Shown here: in pieces, positions 4,661 to 12,656 of the stretch
Position numbering within the stretch: position 1 is the stretch's first letter
Layout: each line of letters begins with the position of its first letter
Program-made: the position numbers and the translations under genes
IMG/VR virus record: IMGVR_UViG_3300015360_000081
Span: 1 to 42,902 of that record
DNA from: a virus
Length of the DNA stretch: 42,902 bases
Reading direction: 5' to 3' (one strand)
Notes under the pieces: generated by a model
What the model was told of the DNA's origin: nothing
Databases searched by the model: none
The model's input: the letters and a program-made list of their open reading frames with translations, nothing else

Positions 4661-4725
4661 GAGGCTTGGCATGTTGTGCAGGGAGAGCCTGCAAAGCTCA
4701 TCGTGGTCATGAAACACCAAGCCTC
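4661..4725 (+). ncRNA. Nested hairpin after the tRNA-like element
   Basis: GAGGCTTGG (4661-4669) pairs with CCAAGCCTC (4717-4725). Inside lies TGCAGG/CCTGCA (4677-4682/4688-4693) with a GAGAG loop. It starts 2 nt after the tRNA-like fold and may belong to the same transcript. Confidence 0.45.
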
Positions 4726-4745
4726 TCTAACTACCCTGATAGGGT

Positions 4746-4751
4746 TAGAAC
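4746..4751 (+). promoter_or_regulatory. TAGAAC -10 box
   Basis: TAGAAC lies 8 nt upstream of an ATG at 4760, as at ssb. No convincing -35 is present (CTCTCT), but GGT precedes the box. It probably drives the small genes at 4760-5365. Confidence 0.45.
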
Positions 4752-4759
4752 ATTCAGAC

Positions 4760-4818
4760 ATGAGGAGTGTCGGAATAGCATGGAAAAATCAATGAAAACT
4801 GGGAAGGTCGTTCTCTGA
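4760..4818 (+). CDS. Two overlapping leader mini-ORFs (11 and 8 codons)
   Basis: ATG 4760 opens MRSVGIAWKNQ, ending at 4795. Its stop overlaps ATG 4792 (ATGA), which opens MKTGKVVL, ending at 4818. That stop in turn overlaps the ATG of the next gene (TGATG). The chain of stop/start overlaps from a TAGAAC box to gene 4818 suggests translational coupling from a leaderless start, because the 4818 gene has only a weak ribosome site. The peptides are too short for any claim of function. Confidence 0.35.
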
Positions 4819-5183
4819 TGGGCCAGGTCATTCAGGGGCCATGGGGGGACGGCGGGAAGACCATCCGTGAGGTCAAGGTCAGCTTTGAAGGCGAGTACGT
4901 CCGTGCGACCATCGGGGGCCAGTGGATAGCCAATCTCCTTCAGGTCGAGGGGGACATGTTCATCCTTGAGTCGTACGAGGCCAAGCGCCTGACGGCTTTG
5001 GGGATGGTGCTCAAGCTGTTAGAAGGGCCTTCGCTTTGGTCGTCGTCGGCGCTGGCGGCCAGGACCCTACGTCTGGTGGGGTACCAGGTGAGCTACAAGG
5101 CACCGAACGGAATGGACAAGTGGGACAGGGTAAACAGTCAGCCATGGCCGACTATCACGCAGGAACTAGCGAGGGGTTTATGA
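4818..5183 (+). CDS. Hypothetical protein, 121 aa
   Basis: The product is 121 residues. It is soluble and beta-rich in the N-terminal half (REVKVSFEGEYVRATIGGQWIANLLQVEGDMFILE). A helix follows (AKRLTALGMVLKLLEG) and then a short aromatic C-terminus with WDRVNSQPWP. No family is recognised. It is translationally coupled to the preceding mini-ORF (TGATG) and to the membrane protein that follows (ATGA overlap at 5180-5183), so it probably works with that small membrane protein. Confidence 0.65.
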   Translation: MGQVIQGPWGDGGKTIREVKVSFEGEYVRATIGGQWIANLLQVEGDMFILESYEAKRLTALGMVLKLLEGPSLWSSSALAARTLRLVGYQVSYKAPNGMDKWDRVNSQPWPTITQELARGL

Positions 5184-5365
5184 GAGACTTTGAATCAAGC
5201 AACGACCGTCAGGTGGACGCGATTCGCCAGCTGACGCGCGAGGTATCGGTTCTGGCATGGTCAGTCATGATCATTGGCTGGCTTCTTCTCAGCTGCGCAG
5301 CGACTGGCCTTTACCTTGGGTTCAAGGATGAGCCGCGATCGAGGGGCCACCAGTTCATCGACTAG
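5180..5365 (+). CDS. Small single-pass membrane protein, 61 aa
   Basis: The product has a charged N-terminus (MRDFESSNDRQVDAIRQLTREV) followed by one strong hydrophobic segment (LAWSVMIIGWLLLSCAATGLYLG, about residues 25-47) and a short basic tail. The start ATG at 5180 overlaps the upstream stop; the longer open frame from 5036 overlaps the real gene and is rejected. One membrane span and small size fit many early phage membrane proteins (exclusion or anti-defence) or a holin, but the lysis cassette lies elsewhere. The stop TAG shares the CTAG at 5362-5365 with the stop of the convergent gene. Confidence 0.6.
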   Translation: MRDFESSNDRQVDAIRQLTREVSVLAWSVMIIGWLLLSCAATGLYLGFKDEPRSRGHQFID

Positions 5366-5703
5366 GTCTTTGACTTCGCGAAGGCGTCCACCTGGTCCTG
5401 GGCGAACTCGGCGGGCTTCATCTCACCATGGAGCCCCGTGTTCTTTCTGATGGCCCGCCACTGGACCCTGGCAGCATTCATCCCGGCCTTGCCTGAGATG
5501 TAGGCCTGATGGTGGCCCATCACTTTGAACAGCATACCTCTCCACATGCTGCTCTGGCCCCTGCACTCGCAGCAGACGTAAGCCGACCCCTCTTTACAGA
5601 CGAGAAGGTTCCCTGCTACCTCCTTGGTTCCGCAGAGGAAACAAGTGACCTGTAGGACAGGGCCCTCCTCGACAGACGTGCCCTTGACGTGCGTGACTCC
5701 CAT
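5362..5703 (-). CDS. ClpX-zinc-finger-like protein
   Basis: The product is 113 residues. Residues 21-47 (CFLC, then 19 residues including GSAYVC, then C-x2-C ending CCEC) match the spacing and hydrophobic pattern of the N-terminal C4 zinc-binding domain of ClpX (C-x2-C-x18-C-x2-C), which dimerises and binds adaptors and substrates. No AAA+ domain follows; the remainder is helical and basic. It could be an adaptor or decoy for host ClpXP, or simply an unrelated treble-clef finger. The start ATG at 5703 faces the portal gene across a 32-bp gap containing a long inverted repeat. The stop TAG overlaps the convergent stop at 5365. Confidence 0.6.
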   Translation of the reverse strand: MGVTHVKGTSVEEGPVLQVTCFLCGTKEVAGNLLVCKEGSAYVCCECRGQSSMWRGMLFKVMGHHQAYISGKAGMNAARVQWRAIRKNTGLHGEMKPAEFAQDQVDAFAKSKT

Positions 5704-5707
5704 GCGC

Positions 5708-5742
5708 GTTGCATACTTGCCGAGAACTGGGCAATATGCAAC
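5708..5742. promoter_or_regulatory. Inverted repeat covering the portal start codon
   Basis: GTTGCATA (5708-5715) pairs with TATGCAAC (5735-5742) and TTGCC (5717-5721) with GGCAA (5730-5734). This gives a 13-bp stem with one bulged base and an 8-nt loop, and the portal ATG (5736-5738) sits in the stem. It could be an operator between divergent genes or an RNA hairpin that hides the start of the first late gene. Confidence 0.65.
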
Positions 5743-7679
5743 CCGTGGAAGACGACAAACTATCAGAGGTGAACGATGAGACCCCCAAGCTTCCCCGGAT
5801 CTTTCGTGACAGGTGGTATGCCAAGACCGGGGCCGCGTTGGCGAACGAGGTTTGGCTGATAGCGGACAGCCTGGTTGATAACCAAAAGTGGCGAGGCTTA
5901 GCCACGAAGGAAATGATTGAGCTTTACGACGGGCGTCTTCTCATGGGCCAGATGGACTATGGGGCCTGCTCTCTTCAGGACTTTGGGAATGGGACGGATG
6001 GCGAGCTTTCTTGGAACGTCACCAAGAGCGCATGCGATTCTGTGGTGGCTGAGATTTCAGGTCGCCAAAAGCCAATGGCGAAGTTCCAGACCCAGGGCGC
6101 CGGGTGGAAAACCAAGCGAAAAGCCAAGAAGCTAGAGAAGTTCTGCCTGGGCGTGATGAACCAGCGCCAAGGCCCGTACCTCAACTCTTGGGAGCTGATG
6201 GAGGAGACCTTCCGTGACTCGACTGTTGTTGAGTTCGGCATCGCCAAGGTGTTCTGGGATGGGGAGAAGGTGGCCCTGGAGCGCCACTACTGCTGGGAGT
6301 TCTACGTCGACCCGGTGGACGCCAAGTACGGGCAACCGAAGAGCCTGTTCCACGTCCGCACCATGGAGCGTGACCTAGCCATCTGGACTTTCGCCTATGA
6401 CCCGGAGCTGGACCTCACGGACGAAAGGCGTAGCGAGATTGCCTTGGCTCTCATGCAGGCCCCCGAGGTTGCCAAGGAGAGCTTGGGCTCGTTCGGCCAA
6501 GACCGTTCGGCCAAGAGCATCCGCATTGTGGAGGCATGGCGCCTCAAGATTGGCAAAACGCCTGGCAAGCACTGCTTCGCTATCGGCGAGTGCTGCCTTC
6601 ACGAGGAGGTTTGGGAGCGGAGCACGTTCCCGTTCATCCGGATGCGCTGGGACCGCGACATGATTGGGTGGGGAGGGCGCTCTCTCGCGTCCAACGGCAG
6701 GGCCATCCATCTCGAAATCAACGAGAACACGATGAAGCTTCAGGAGCGCTTCCGTATCTGCGGGGCCAAGCGCACCTTTTACGTTCAAGGCTCCGTGGAT
6801 GAGGAGCTTCTCCAGTCCAACGAGCAAGAAACGTTCATCCCAGTGCAACCGGGGATGATTTTCCCGGCTGAAAGCATCCCTCACCCCATCAACGAGTCCG
6901 AACTTCAGTGGATGGGGTTGAATTTCGAGAAGTATTACGAGATTCAGGGCGTTAGTCAGCTCAAGGCGGCCTCGCGCAAGGAGCCGGGCATCGATTCTGC
7001 CATTGGTCTCCGTACTTTGAACGATATGTCGTCTTCACGCTTCAGCGTGAAGGCCAAGATGTACGAGAACAGCTTCGTGGACCTGGCTTACCAGATTATC
7101 GCCACGGCTAAGGACGCATACGAGGGTGGAGCGGAGGTTATCGTGCGGGAACGCGATGCGATCGACTTCGGGGACGTGGATTTGCCAGAGGACATGCTGG
7201 ACATCAGTGTTTCGCCTGCTTCTTCGCTACCGAACGACCCCGCTGGACGCATGCAACACGCCCAGGAGCTATTTGGAGCCGGAATCATCACTACCCCGGT
7301 CTACAAGGAGCTTTTGAACTGGCCGGACCTCGAAAAGGAGATGGATTACCAGACGAGCCAGCGTCGTTACCTGGAAAAGGTCATCGACGGGATGCTGGAC
7401 GCCCAGGAGCTGGACCAACCGGAGAAAGTCATGCCGGACCCGCTCCTGCCGGATAAACTAGGGGCAATGGTCCAAGCGGCCCAAGCCTACTTCGATGCTC
7501 TCTATAACGACGCACCCGAGTACAACCTTCAGCTCTTGCGCGACTACATGTCAGCGCTAGACCAGATTATCGCCATCACGATGATGGGCCAACAGCAGAT
7601 GGGCGCCGCTCCTGGTGCTCCTGCTGGGGGTCCCGGCGGACAACCCGCCCAGCCGAGTCCGGGAGACCAACCAGCATGA
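5736..7679 (+). CDS. Portal protein
   Basis: The product is 647 residues from ATG 5736 (MQPVEDDK); an upstream TTG at 5709 lies inside the inverted repeat and is less likely. It forms the dodecameric ring at one capsid vertex through which DNA is packaged and ejected. The length and features fit P22-type podovirus portals: the N-terminal helical region (WRGLATKEMIELYDGRLLMGQMDYG), the SWNVTKSACDSVVAEISGRQKP segment typical of the clip/wing region, and a C-terminal Gln/Pro/Gly-rich tail. It is the first gene of the late operon, and its stop overlaps the scaffold start (ATGA). Confidence 0.9.
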   Translation: MQPVEDDKLSEVNDETPKLPRIFRDRWYAKTGAALANEVWLIADSLVDNQKWRGLATKEMIELYDGRLLMGQMDYGACSLQDFGNGTDGELSWNVTKSACDSVVAEISGRQKPMAKFQTQGAGWKTKRKAKKLEKFCLGVMNQRQGPYLNSWELMEETFRDSTVVEFGIAKVFWDGEKVALERHYCWEFYVDPVDAKYGQPKSLFHVRTMERDLAIWTFAYDPELDLTDERRSEIALALMQAPEVAKESLGSFGQDRSAKSIRIVEAWRLKIGKTPGKHCFAIGECCLHEEVWERSTFPFIRMRWDRDMIGWGGRSLASNGRAIHLEINENTMKLQERFRICGAKRTFYVQGSVDEELLQSNEQETFIPVQPGMIFPAESIPHPINESELQWMGLNFEKYYEIQGVSQLKAASRKEPGIDSAIGLRTLNDMSSSRFSVKAKMYENSFVDLAYQIIATAKDAYEGGAEVIVRERDAIDFGDVDLPEDMLDISVSPASSLPNDPAGRMQHAQELFGAGIITTPVYKELLNWPDLEKEMDYQTSQRRYLEKVIDGMLDAQELDQPEKVMPDPLLPDKLGAMVQAAQAYFDALYNDAPEYNLQLLRDYMSALDQIIAITMMGQQQMGAAPGAPAGGPGGQPAQPSPGDQPA

Positions 7680-8698
7680 CAATCGAAGCTCAAAGCGAAG
7701 AAACCGAAGCTCCAGTCAACTTCAGCGAGGCCTGGGCGTCAGCAGAGGCAGCCGCAGAGGCAGCGGAGGCCGGGGACCCTCAGGAGTCACCCAGGCCCCA
7801 AGACGGGGGCGTAGAGACGAGAGCGGAGCAAGGAGAGCCCGTCGACCGCGCCAAGATGGAGCAGCTTCGCTCGCTGGCCAAGGAGCTGGGCATGGCCATC
7901 GACGATGGGGCTATCTCGGTCTCTGAGAGGGTCAAGTTCCGCCAGGAGCAGGCGCGCAAGCGTGGGGCGCTCCAGGAGGAGCAAGAGGCGTTCAAAGCGC
8001 GATTCAGCCAGGCGGTGGAGGCGCTGGAGCACAAGTATGGCTCCGTAGCTGAGTTGAAGGAGGCTTGGGACTCAGGAGACCATGACGCTTACGCCAAGGC
8101 TCACGGGTTCAAGAACTTTGGGGAGCTGACCCAGGAATACGTGGCCCAGCACAACAACCCCGACCGGAAGAAGATGCGGGAGATTGAGGGCAAGCTCCAG
8201 CAGGCCGAAGCGGAGAGAGAGCAGCGCGCAGAGCAAGAACGCTCACGTCAGCACCAGAGCCATATCTCTCAGCGAGAGCAGGCCTACCGGAACTCCCTGA
8301 CCGAAGACCTGTCCGCCATTGGGGACCCGCTTATCACGCGAGGCCTCATGGACCAGTCGTTCGTGGCCAATGTGGTTGAGGTCCAAAAGCGGCACTATGA
8401 CCGCAGAACCCGCACCACGATATCGGCTCAAGAGGCAGCTGAAGAGGTCATTGACAACACCCGCGGGTGGTGGAACACTCTTAACAAGTTCTTTGGGGAC
8501 CAGGCACCTACGCCTGAGAGACACACCGCCGCCGGGACACGGGCGAGCCAACCGGGCGTTAAGCGCCCATCAAAAACTGTTTCTCTATCAGCTACCGCTG
8601 ATGCGTCCCGCGATGTTGTTCTGGACGAGGATGACCCCAACCACGAAAGGCTTTGGAAAGCTAAGTGGGCCCAGGCTCTCGAAAAGAACGGCTTCTAA
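7676..8698 (+). CDS. Scaffolding protein
   Basis: The product is 340 residues, highly charged, Glu/Gln/Ala-rich and predicted helical with long coiled-coil stretches (about residues 55-215). The C-terminus is basic. Position between portal and major capsid gene, composition and length match podovirus scaffolding proteins, which guide procapsid assembly and then leave. The start ATG at 7676 overlaps the portal stop and has GGGAGA upstream. No protease domain is seen, so it is probably released intact or cut by a host enzyme. Identification rests on position and composition. Confidence 0.8.
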   Translation: MTIEAQSEETEAPVNFSEAWASAEAAAEAAEAGDPQESPRPQDGGVETRAEQGEPVDRAKMEQLRSLAKELGMAIDDGAISVSERVKFRQEQARKRGALQEEQEAFKARFSQAVEALEHKYGSVAELKEAWDSGDHDAYAKAHGFKNFGELTQEYVAQHNNPDRKKMREIEGKLQQAEAEREQRAEQERSRQHQSHISQREQAYRNSLTEDLSAIGDPLITRGLMDQSFVANVVEVQKRHYDRRTRTTISAQEAAEEVIDNTRGWWNTLNKFFGDQAPTPERHTAAGTRASQPGVKRPSKTVSLSATADASRDVVLDEDDPNHERLWKAKWAQALEKNGF

Positions 8699-8729
8699 GT
8701 GACGCCCGCGCGGTTAGCGGGAAGTTCGC

Positions 8730-9962
8730 ATGTCTGCATCAAACCGAACCACATTCGCATTCGCTCTCAAGGAGCGTTACACCGACCGGAAGATTGAAAA
8801 TCTGACCCTTGCTGACCGTCCTCTCATGGCGATGATCAGCAAGGACGAGGACTTCATGGGTCTCCAGACCCCGGTTCCGCTCATCTACGGCAACCCTCAG
8901 GGGCTTGCCGGCATTACGCTTGCCCGCGCGCAAACGAGCCAGAGCAACATCGTCGGTGCCAAGTTCAACATCACCCCAGGTGACTACAACGGCTCTGTTT
9001 CCATCGGTGACAAGGTCATCATGGAATCTCGCGGCAACCCCGGAGCCTTCTTGCAAAACAAGGCCCAGGAAATCGACGGGCTTTATGAGCAGTTCTCGGA
9101 TGTGATTGCCACGTACATGTATGGCAACTCGGGCAACTCGATTGGCGTAGTGTCCGGCGCGCCCGCTGGCCTTGTGGTTACGCTGTCGGATTCGTCCCAG
9201 GCGATGAACTTTGAAGTTGGCATGAGCGTTGAACGAAACGTCGACGACGGTACCAACGTCGCAACGGCTCCCGTCGCCAATACTTACGTTGTGACTGCGG
9301 TAGACCGCTCGGGCGGTACGATTACCTTCGACAACGTTACCGGCATCGCCGACACCAACTTCCTCTTCCGCAAGGGCGACTTTCGAGGGGACACCGGCAC
9401 TTTCGTGTTCGCTGGTCTCCAGGACTTCATCTTCGTGAGCAATTCTCCTCCGGTGCTGTACGGCATGACGCGCACCCCTGACCCGACTCGTTTGGCAGGC
9501 TGTCGCGTTCCGTCGGCCCAGCTGGCAGGCATGGGTATCGCTGAGCGCCTAATGCTCATCGGCGCCTGGATGACTGGTCGCTACAAGGGCAAGGGCGCTG
9601 ACGCTATCTTCATGCATCCGGAAGATTGGCAGAACCTCTCGGTTGGCCTCCAGTCGCAAGGCTGGCGGACTCTCACCGATGACAGTACTCGCTTTGGCTT
9701 CACCGCCATCACGGGCGTCATTGGTGGTCGTACGGTCAAGATTTACGCTGACCGCTTCTGCCCGCTGGGTCTGTCGTTCCTGCTCCGCATGGAGAACTGG
9801 AAGCTTCACTCCATGGGCAAGCTGATTCATCCAGTCAACGGTGATGACCTCACGCTGCTCCGCAGCGCAACGACGAATGATTACGAGTATCGCCTCGTCT
9901 CGTACCCTGCCATCAGCTGTAACGCCCCCGGTTACTCTGGTCGCGTCTCTGTCGCTGCCTAA
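8730..9962 (+). CDS. Major capsid protein
   Basis: The product is 410 residues. The first 30 residues (FAFALKERYTDRKIENLTLADRPLMAMI) and the long C-terminal part (FMHPEDWQNLSVGLQSQG, then GRTVKIYADRFCPLGLSFLL) resemble HK97-fold capsid proteins of podoviruses. An insertion-like segment at about residues 130-225 (Gly-, Val- and Thr-rich) may be a surface domain. The start has GGGAAG upstream. It is preceded by the scaffold gene and followed by a small hairpin (9964-9980), consistent with separate high expression. Codons here are clean and C-ending, as expected for the most abundant protein. Confidence 0.9.
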   Translation: MSASNRTTFAFALKERYTDRKIENLTLADRPLMAMISKDEDFMGLQTPVPLIYGNPQGLAGITLARAQTSQSNIVGAKFNITPGDYNGSVSIGDKVIMESRGNPGAFLQNKAQEIDGLYEQFSDVIATYMYGNSGNSIGVVSGAPAGLVVTLSDSSQAMNFEVGMSVERNVDDGTNVATAPVANTYVVTAVDRSGGTITFDNVTGIADTNFLFRKGDFRGDTGTFVFAGLQDFIFVSNSPPVLYGMTRTPDPTRLAGCRVPSAQLAGMGIAERLMLIGAWMTGRYKGKGADAIFMHPEDWQNLSVGLQSQGWRTLTDDSTRFGFTAITGVIGGRTVKIYADRFCPLGLSFLLRMENWKLHSMGKLIHPVNGDDLTLLRSATTNDYEYRLVSYPAISCNAPGYSGRVSVAA

Positions 9963-9963
9963 A

Positions 9964-9980
9964 CCTGATTCGAGGTCAGG
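9964..9980 (+). terminator. Small hairpin after the capsid gene
   Basis: CCTGA (9964-9968) pairs with TCAGG (9976-9980), followed by GGTGTTGTTGT. It is a weak, partial terminator candidate that could lower expression of the genes downstream of the capsid gene. Confidence 0.4.
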
Positions 9981-10040
9981 GGTGTTGTTGTCTCCCGGCA
10001 ATGCCCTTGGCCTCGCTTCTTTTCCAGGAGATACTCAGCC

Positions 10041-11243
10041 ATGGATGTTAAGCCTCAATTTCTCACGGCGGCCCCGCGTAATGGGTCCGGTCTCGCTGAC
10101 GCCAAAAGCTTCGGCCTACGGTCGTTTGACGCGGGTCTGGTCATCACGCCCCTTTCTCTACAGCTGACGGCTGGAGCCATCACCTCTGGTCGGCTCACTC
10201 AGAGAGTAGCCAGCGTTACTGGTCAGGCAGCCGGGACCCTTCTTTTGAACGTTCCGGAAGCCGAAGTAGCGGGAACGTACTTCCTACTCGCCCGGCAGGA
10301 AAACCGTTCCCTGGTTACGAATCGCGCGAACATTGGCACGCTCAACCAGCTGACCGCAACCGTCCCAGCCGCTACGGCCGGGAACATCTCCGGGTTTGTC
10401 GCCCAGCGCGGAAACTCCAGGTTGGGCGTTGCTCCTGACTTTTTCAACGGCACCCTGCCCGCTGTCACCAGCTTCTCCCGGGCACGATCACTTCAGGAAC
10501 GTGTCGTCACTGCCCCGGTATGCGCCAACGTGGAGAACCTGAACGTTGGCGGCGTCCAGGTTGTGACCGGCGCCGATGGGCTCGTCACCCCTTCGCCCGC
10601 TGGTACCTACCGAGGGACCCTGTCCTCGTTTGCAACGCGCACAGGCGTGGGCGTCTACTCGGTCCAGTTCAGGCACAACTTCACCCCTGGCACGGTTCTG
10701 GTTGCCGTCTCACCTGCGGCAACGGGCTCGGCCACAGCCGTCCTGGCAGCTGCAAGGAACACCATCACCATCAGCACCTTCGCCGCTGGTGTCGCTGCGG
10801 ATGTGATTAGCGGGACCATCGGTCTCTTCTGGTTCGCTCCGTTGTCCCAGATTGGCAGCCGGAACCAAAGTAAGTACTTGTCTGGGGCCGCTACGGCTCT
10901 CGCCAGGAGCTTCACCAACGAGCGCGACTACCCGGCGGTCACCAATCTACAGCACGCTGTAGTTATCCCATGGCAGATTGAGCTGGACGGTTCAGGGAAT
11001 ATCATCACGACCAACGGAAACACTCTCATCCCTAGGGGCATGAGGATTATTCGAAGCGGGACCACGTTCACGCTGGAGATTGGTCGCTGCACGTTTGCCC
11101 TGGGCTTTGCTCTGGAGAGCGCCACCTCCAGAAGCTACGCGCTTTTGGATACCAACCTTGTCAGCCAGGGTCGCTTGTCCTTCGTCGCCACGGCCACGTC
11201 CACTGTTCTGACTGGCTACATCATCGCATCGGGTACCCCGTAA
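10041..11243 (+). CDS. Virion structural protein, 400 aa
   Basis: The product is 400 residues, rich in Thr, Ala, Val and Gly with long beta-strand patterns and few charged residues, like capsid decoration, head-fibre or other surface proteins. No domain is recognised. ATG 10041 has a good ribosome site (AGGAG). It lies directly after the capsid gene, so a head-surface protein is the best guess. Its stop overlaps the next start (TAATG). Confidence 0.6.
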   Translation: MDVKPQFLTAAPRNGSGLADAKSFGLRSFDAGLVITPLSLQLTAGAITSGRLTQRVASVTGQAAGTLLLNVPEAEVAGTYFLLARQENRSLVTNRANIGTLNQLTATVPAATAGNISGFVAQRGNSRLGVAPDFFNGTLPAVTSFSRARSLQERVVTAPVCANVENLNVGGVQVVTGADGLVTPSPAGTYRGTLSSFATRTGVGVYSVQFRHNFTPGTVLVAVSPAATGSATAVLAAARNTITISTFAAGVAADVISGTIGLFWFAPLSQIGSRNQSKYLSGAATALARSFTNERDYPAVTNLQHAVVIPWQIELDGSGNIITTNGNTLIPRGMRIIRSGTTFTLEIGRCTFALGFALESATSRSYALLDTNLVSQGRLSFVATATSTVLTGYIIASGTP

Positions 11244-11443
11244 TGGTCGCTCGTCCCGAGAAAATGCCAGTCGCTTCTGAGTTTGCGGCAATGATGGAGG
11301 AATTCATCAAGCCCAAGAAGGCTTCCCCGGTGATGGAAGAGGATGACGGAGATGATGTGATTCTCGGCGAGGTTACGACTAAGATGGGCGTAACTACCGA
11401 GGAGTTCATCGAAGCAGTTCGTATCGCAATGAACTCTGTTTGA
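11243..11443 (+). CDS. Small acidic protein, 66 aa
   Basis: The product is 66 residues with a central acidic run (MEEDDGDDVILGE) and a C-terminal helix (TTEEFIEAVRIAMNSV). It overlaps the upstream stop by 1 bp and is followed by a 29-bp gap. The position between head and connector genes suggests a head-completion or assembly accessory protein; no family is recognised. Confidence 0.6.
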   Translation: MVARPEKMPVASEFAAMMEEFIKPKKASPVMEEDDGDDVILGEVTTKMGVTTEEFIEAVRIAMNSV

Positions 11444-11472
11444 CCGGGACAACAGCCCGGGGAAGAGGCTGA

Positions 11473-12222
11473 GTGTCCCGACTAATCAGTATCGCAGACA
11501 TGGAGAAGAAGGTCCGGTGGCAATCGGACAACGAGCGTGCGGAACTGCGCAACACGTCTGCGGACGTGCGTCGCACCATCAATCAAAGCATCCAGGCCTT
11601 CCGGGATGTTTTCAGCGATAACGGCGACTCGTACTTTCTATCTTCCAAAGCCGGCAGGATGACACCTGGGCGGGCCAACGTGGATGGGACCTTTGTTCCA
11701 TGGGGGACCATCGACATCTCAGCCGTAGAGCCGGCCGTTGTGCGCATCATGGGGCTCGACGTCGTTCTCAATGGTCAGTTCAACGTTGAGCTAGACCACA
11801 TCTCCTTTGCCCAGCGGAACTACAACCAGGACCTGGCGATCGCTGACGGGATTCCTCAGTCGTTCTTTAGCTACGACCAGAACACGCTGGCAATCGTCCC
11901 GGCCCCCCAGTTCGGGTATGAGTACATCCTCTGGTATCTCCCTCTTCTGCCTGAGCTGATGGCCGATGACGACGAGTTCGACCCGGGCATACCCGGCGCT
12001 GACGAATGGGTTGTCTTTGACACCTGTGTGAAGCTCCACACGCGCGACAACAACCTCAAGTGGGTAGCTGCCTTCAAGATGCTCCGTGACGACACCTGGA
12101 TGCGCGTCCTGAAGCACGCCTCGTCGCGCCAGAGGGTCGGCCCCACGTACCGCCTGGATACCCGTGGCAGACGCATCAGCAAGCGCCTGATGGCCTTCTG
12201 GGGCTACGGGAGAACAACGTGA
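11473..12222 (+). CDS. Probable head-tail adaptor protein
   Basis: The product is 249 residues from GTG 11473 with GGAAGAGG upstream. It has a mainly helical N-terminal part (VRRTINQSIQAFRDVFSDNGDSYFL), a beta region, and a basic C-terminus (RRISKRLMAFWGYGRTT). The segment DEWVVFDTCVKLHTRDNNLKWVAAFKMLRDDTWMRVLKHA resembles the helical core of podovirus adaptors that sit below the portal. Position between capsid and nozzle genes supports this. The stop overlaps the next GTG start. Called from context and helix pattern rather than a firm family match. Confidence 0.5.
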   Translation: MSRLISIADMEKKVRWQSDNERAELRNTSADVRRTINQSIQAFRDVFSDNGDSYFLSSKAGRMTPGRANVDGTFVPWGTIDISAVEPAVVRIMGLDVVLNGQFNVELDHISFAQRNYNQDLAIADGIPQSFFSYDQNTLAIVPAPQFGYEYILWYLPLLPELMADDDEFDPGIPGADEWVVFDTCVKLHTRDNNLKWVAAFKMLRDDTWMRVLKHASSRQRVGPTYRLDTRGRRISKRLMAFWGYGRTT

Positions 12223-12656
12223 CCGGGTACCGCAGGCAGGGCTACTTTGGCTCTGAGGGCCGGCAGACCGTTCAGCTGGAAAAGGACACCCGAGGGGCGA
12301 CGGAGCAGGCAGCGAACCGCTACCGGCTTTCCACGTCCAGGGTTGTCGAGATTGGCGACCGCATCCAGGTGACCCCGGGTTCGGCTTACCGAGTGGACGC
12401 GGCTTCGCCTAGCGGCAAAGGGGCGATATTCATCCTACCTGACCCAGCGGAGCACCAAGGCATGCAGATCAACATCGCTGCCTTCAAAGACACCGCCGCC
12501 GGCACGGGGACCACGTTCACGATTGTTCCAGCAGGCGGAACCAAAGCGGCCGGCTCAGGGGCAGAGAAAACCTACAGAGGGCGCCTCATGTCGGTTGTCC
12601 TTACGTCCAATGGCGATGACTGGGTTCAGTCGTCAGTTAGCAGCGAGGCCCCGTGA
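12219..12656 (+). CDS. Virion-associated beta-rich protein, 145 aa
   Basis: The product is 145 residues from GTG 12219, which overlaps the adaptor stop. The latter half (GDRIQVTPGSAYRVDAASPSGKGAIFILPDP through TFTIVPAGGTKAAGSGAEKTYRGRLMSVVLTSNGDDWVQSS) is a typical small beta-sandwich found in phage fibre or decoration proteins. Its stop overlaps the nozzle start. Structural role likely; exact role unknown. Confidence 0.6.
   Translation: MTGYRRQGYFGSEGRQTVQLEKDTRGATEQAANRYRLSTSRVVEIGDRIQVTPGSAYRVDAASPSGKGAIFILPDPAEHQGMQINIAAFKDTAAGTGTTFTIVPAGGTKAAGSGAEKTYRGRLMSVVLTSNGDDWVQSSVSSEAP

Noticed and set aside
4592-5365. Amber recoding of the phage because of a CUA-type tRNA
   Set aside because: TAG ends several genes normally (5365, 5362, 3601, 35924, 35921, 38451, 39755), no gene has an internal in-frame TAG, and the element lacks a proper anticodon arm.
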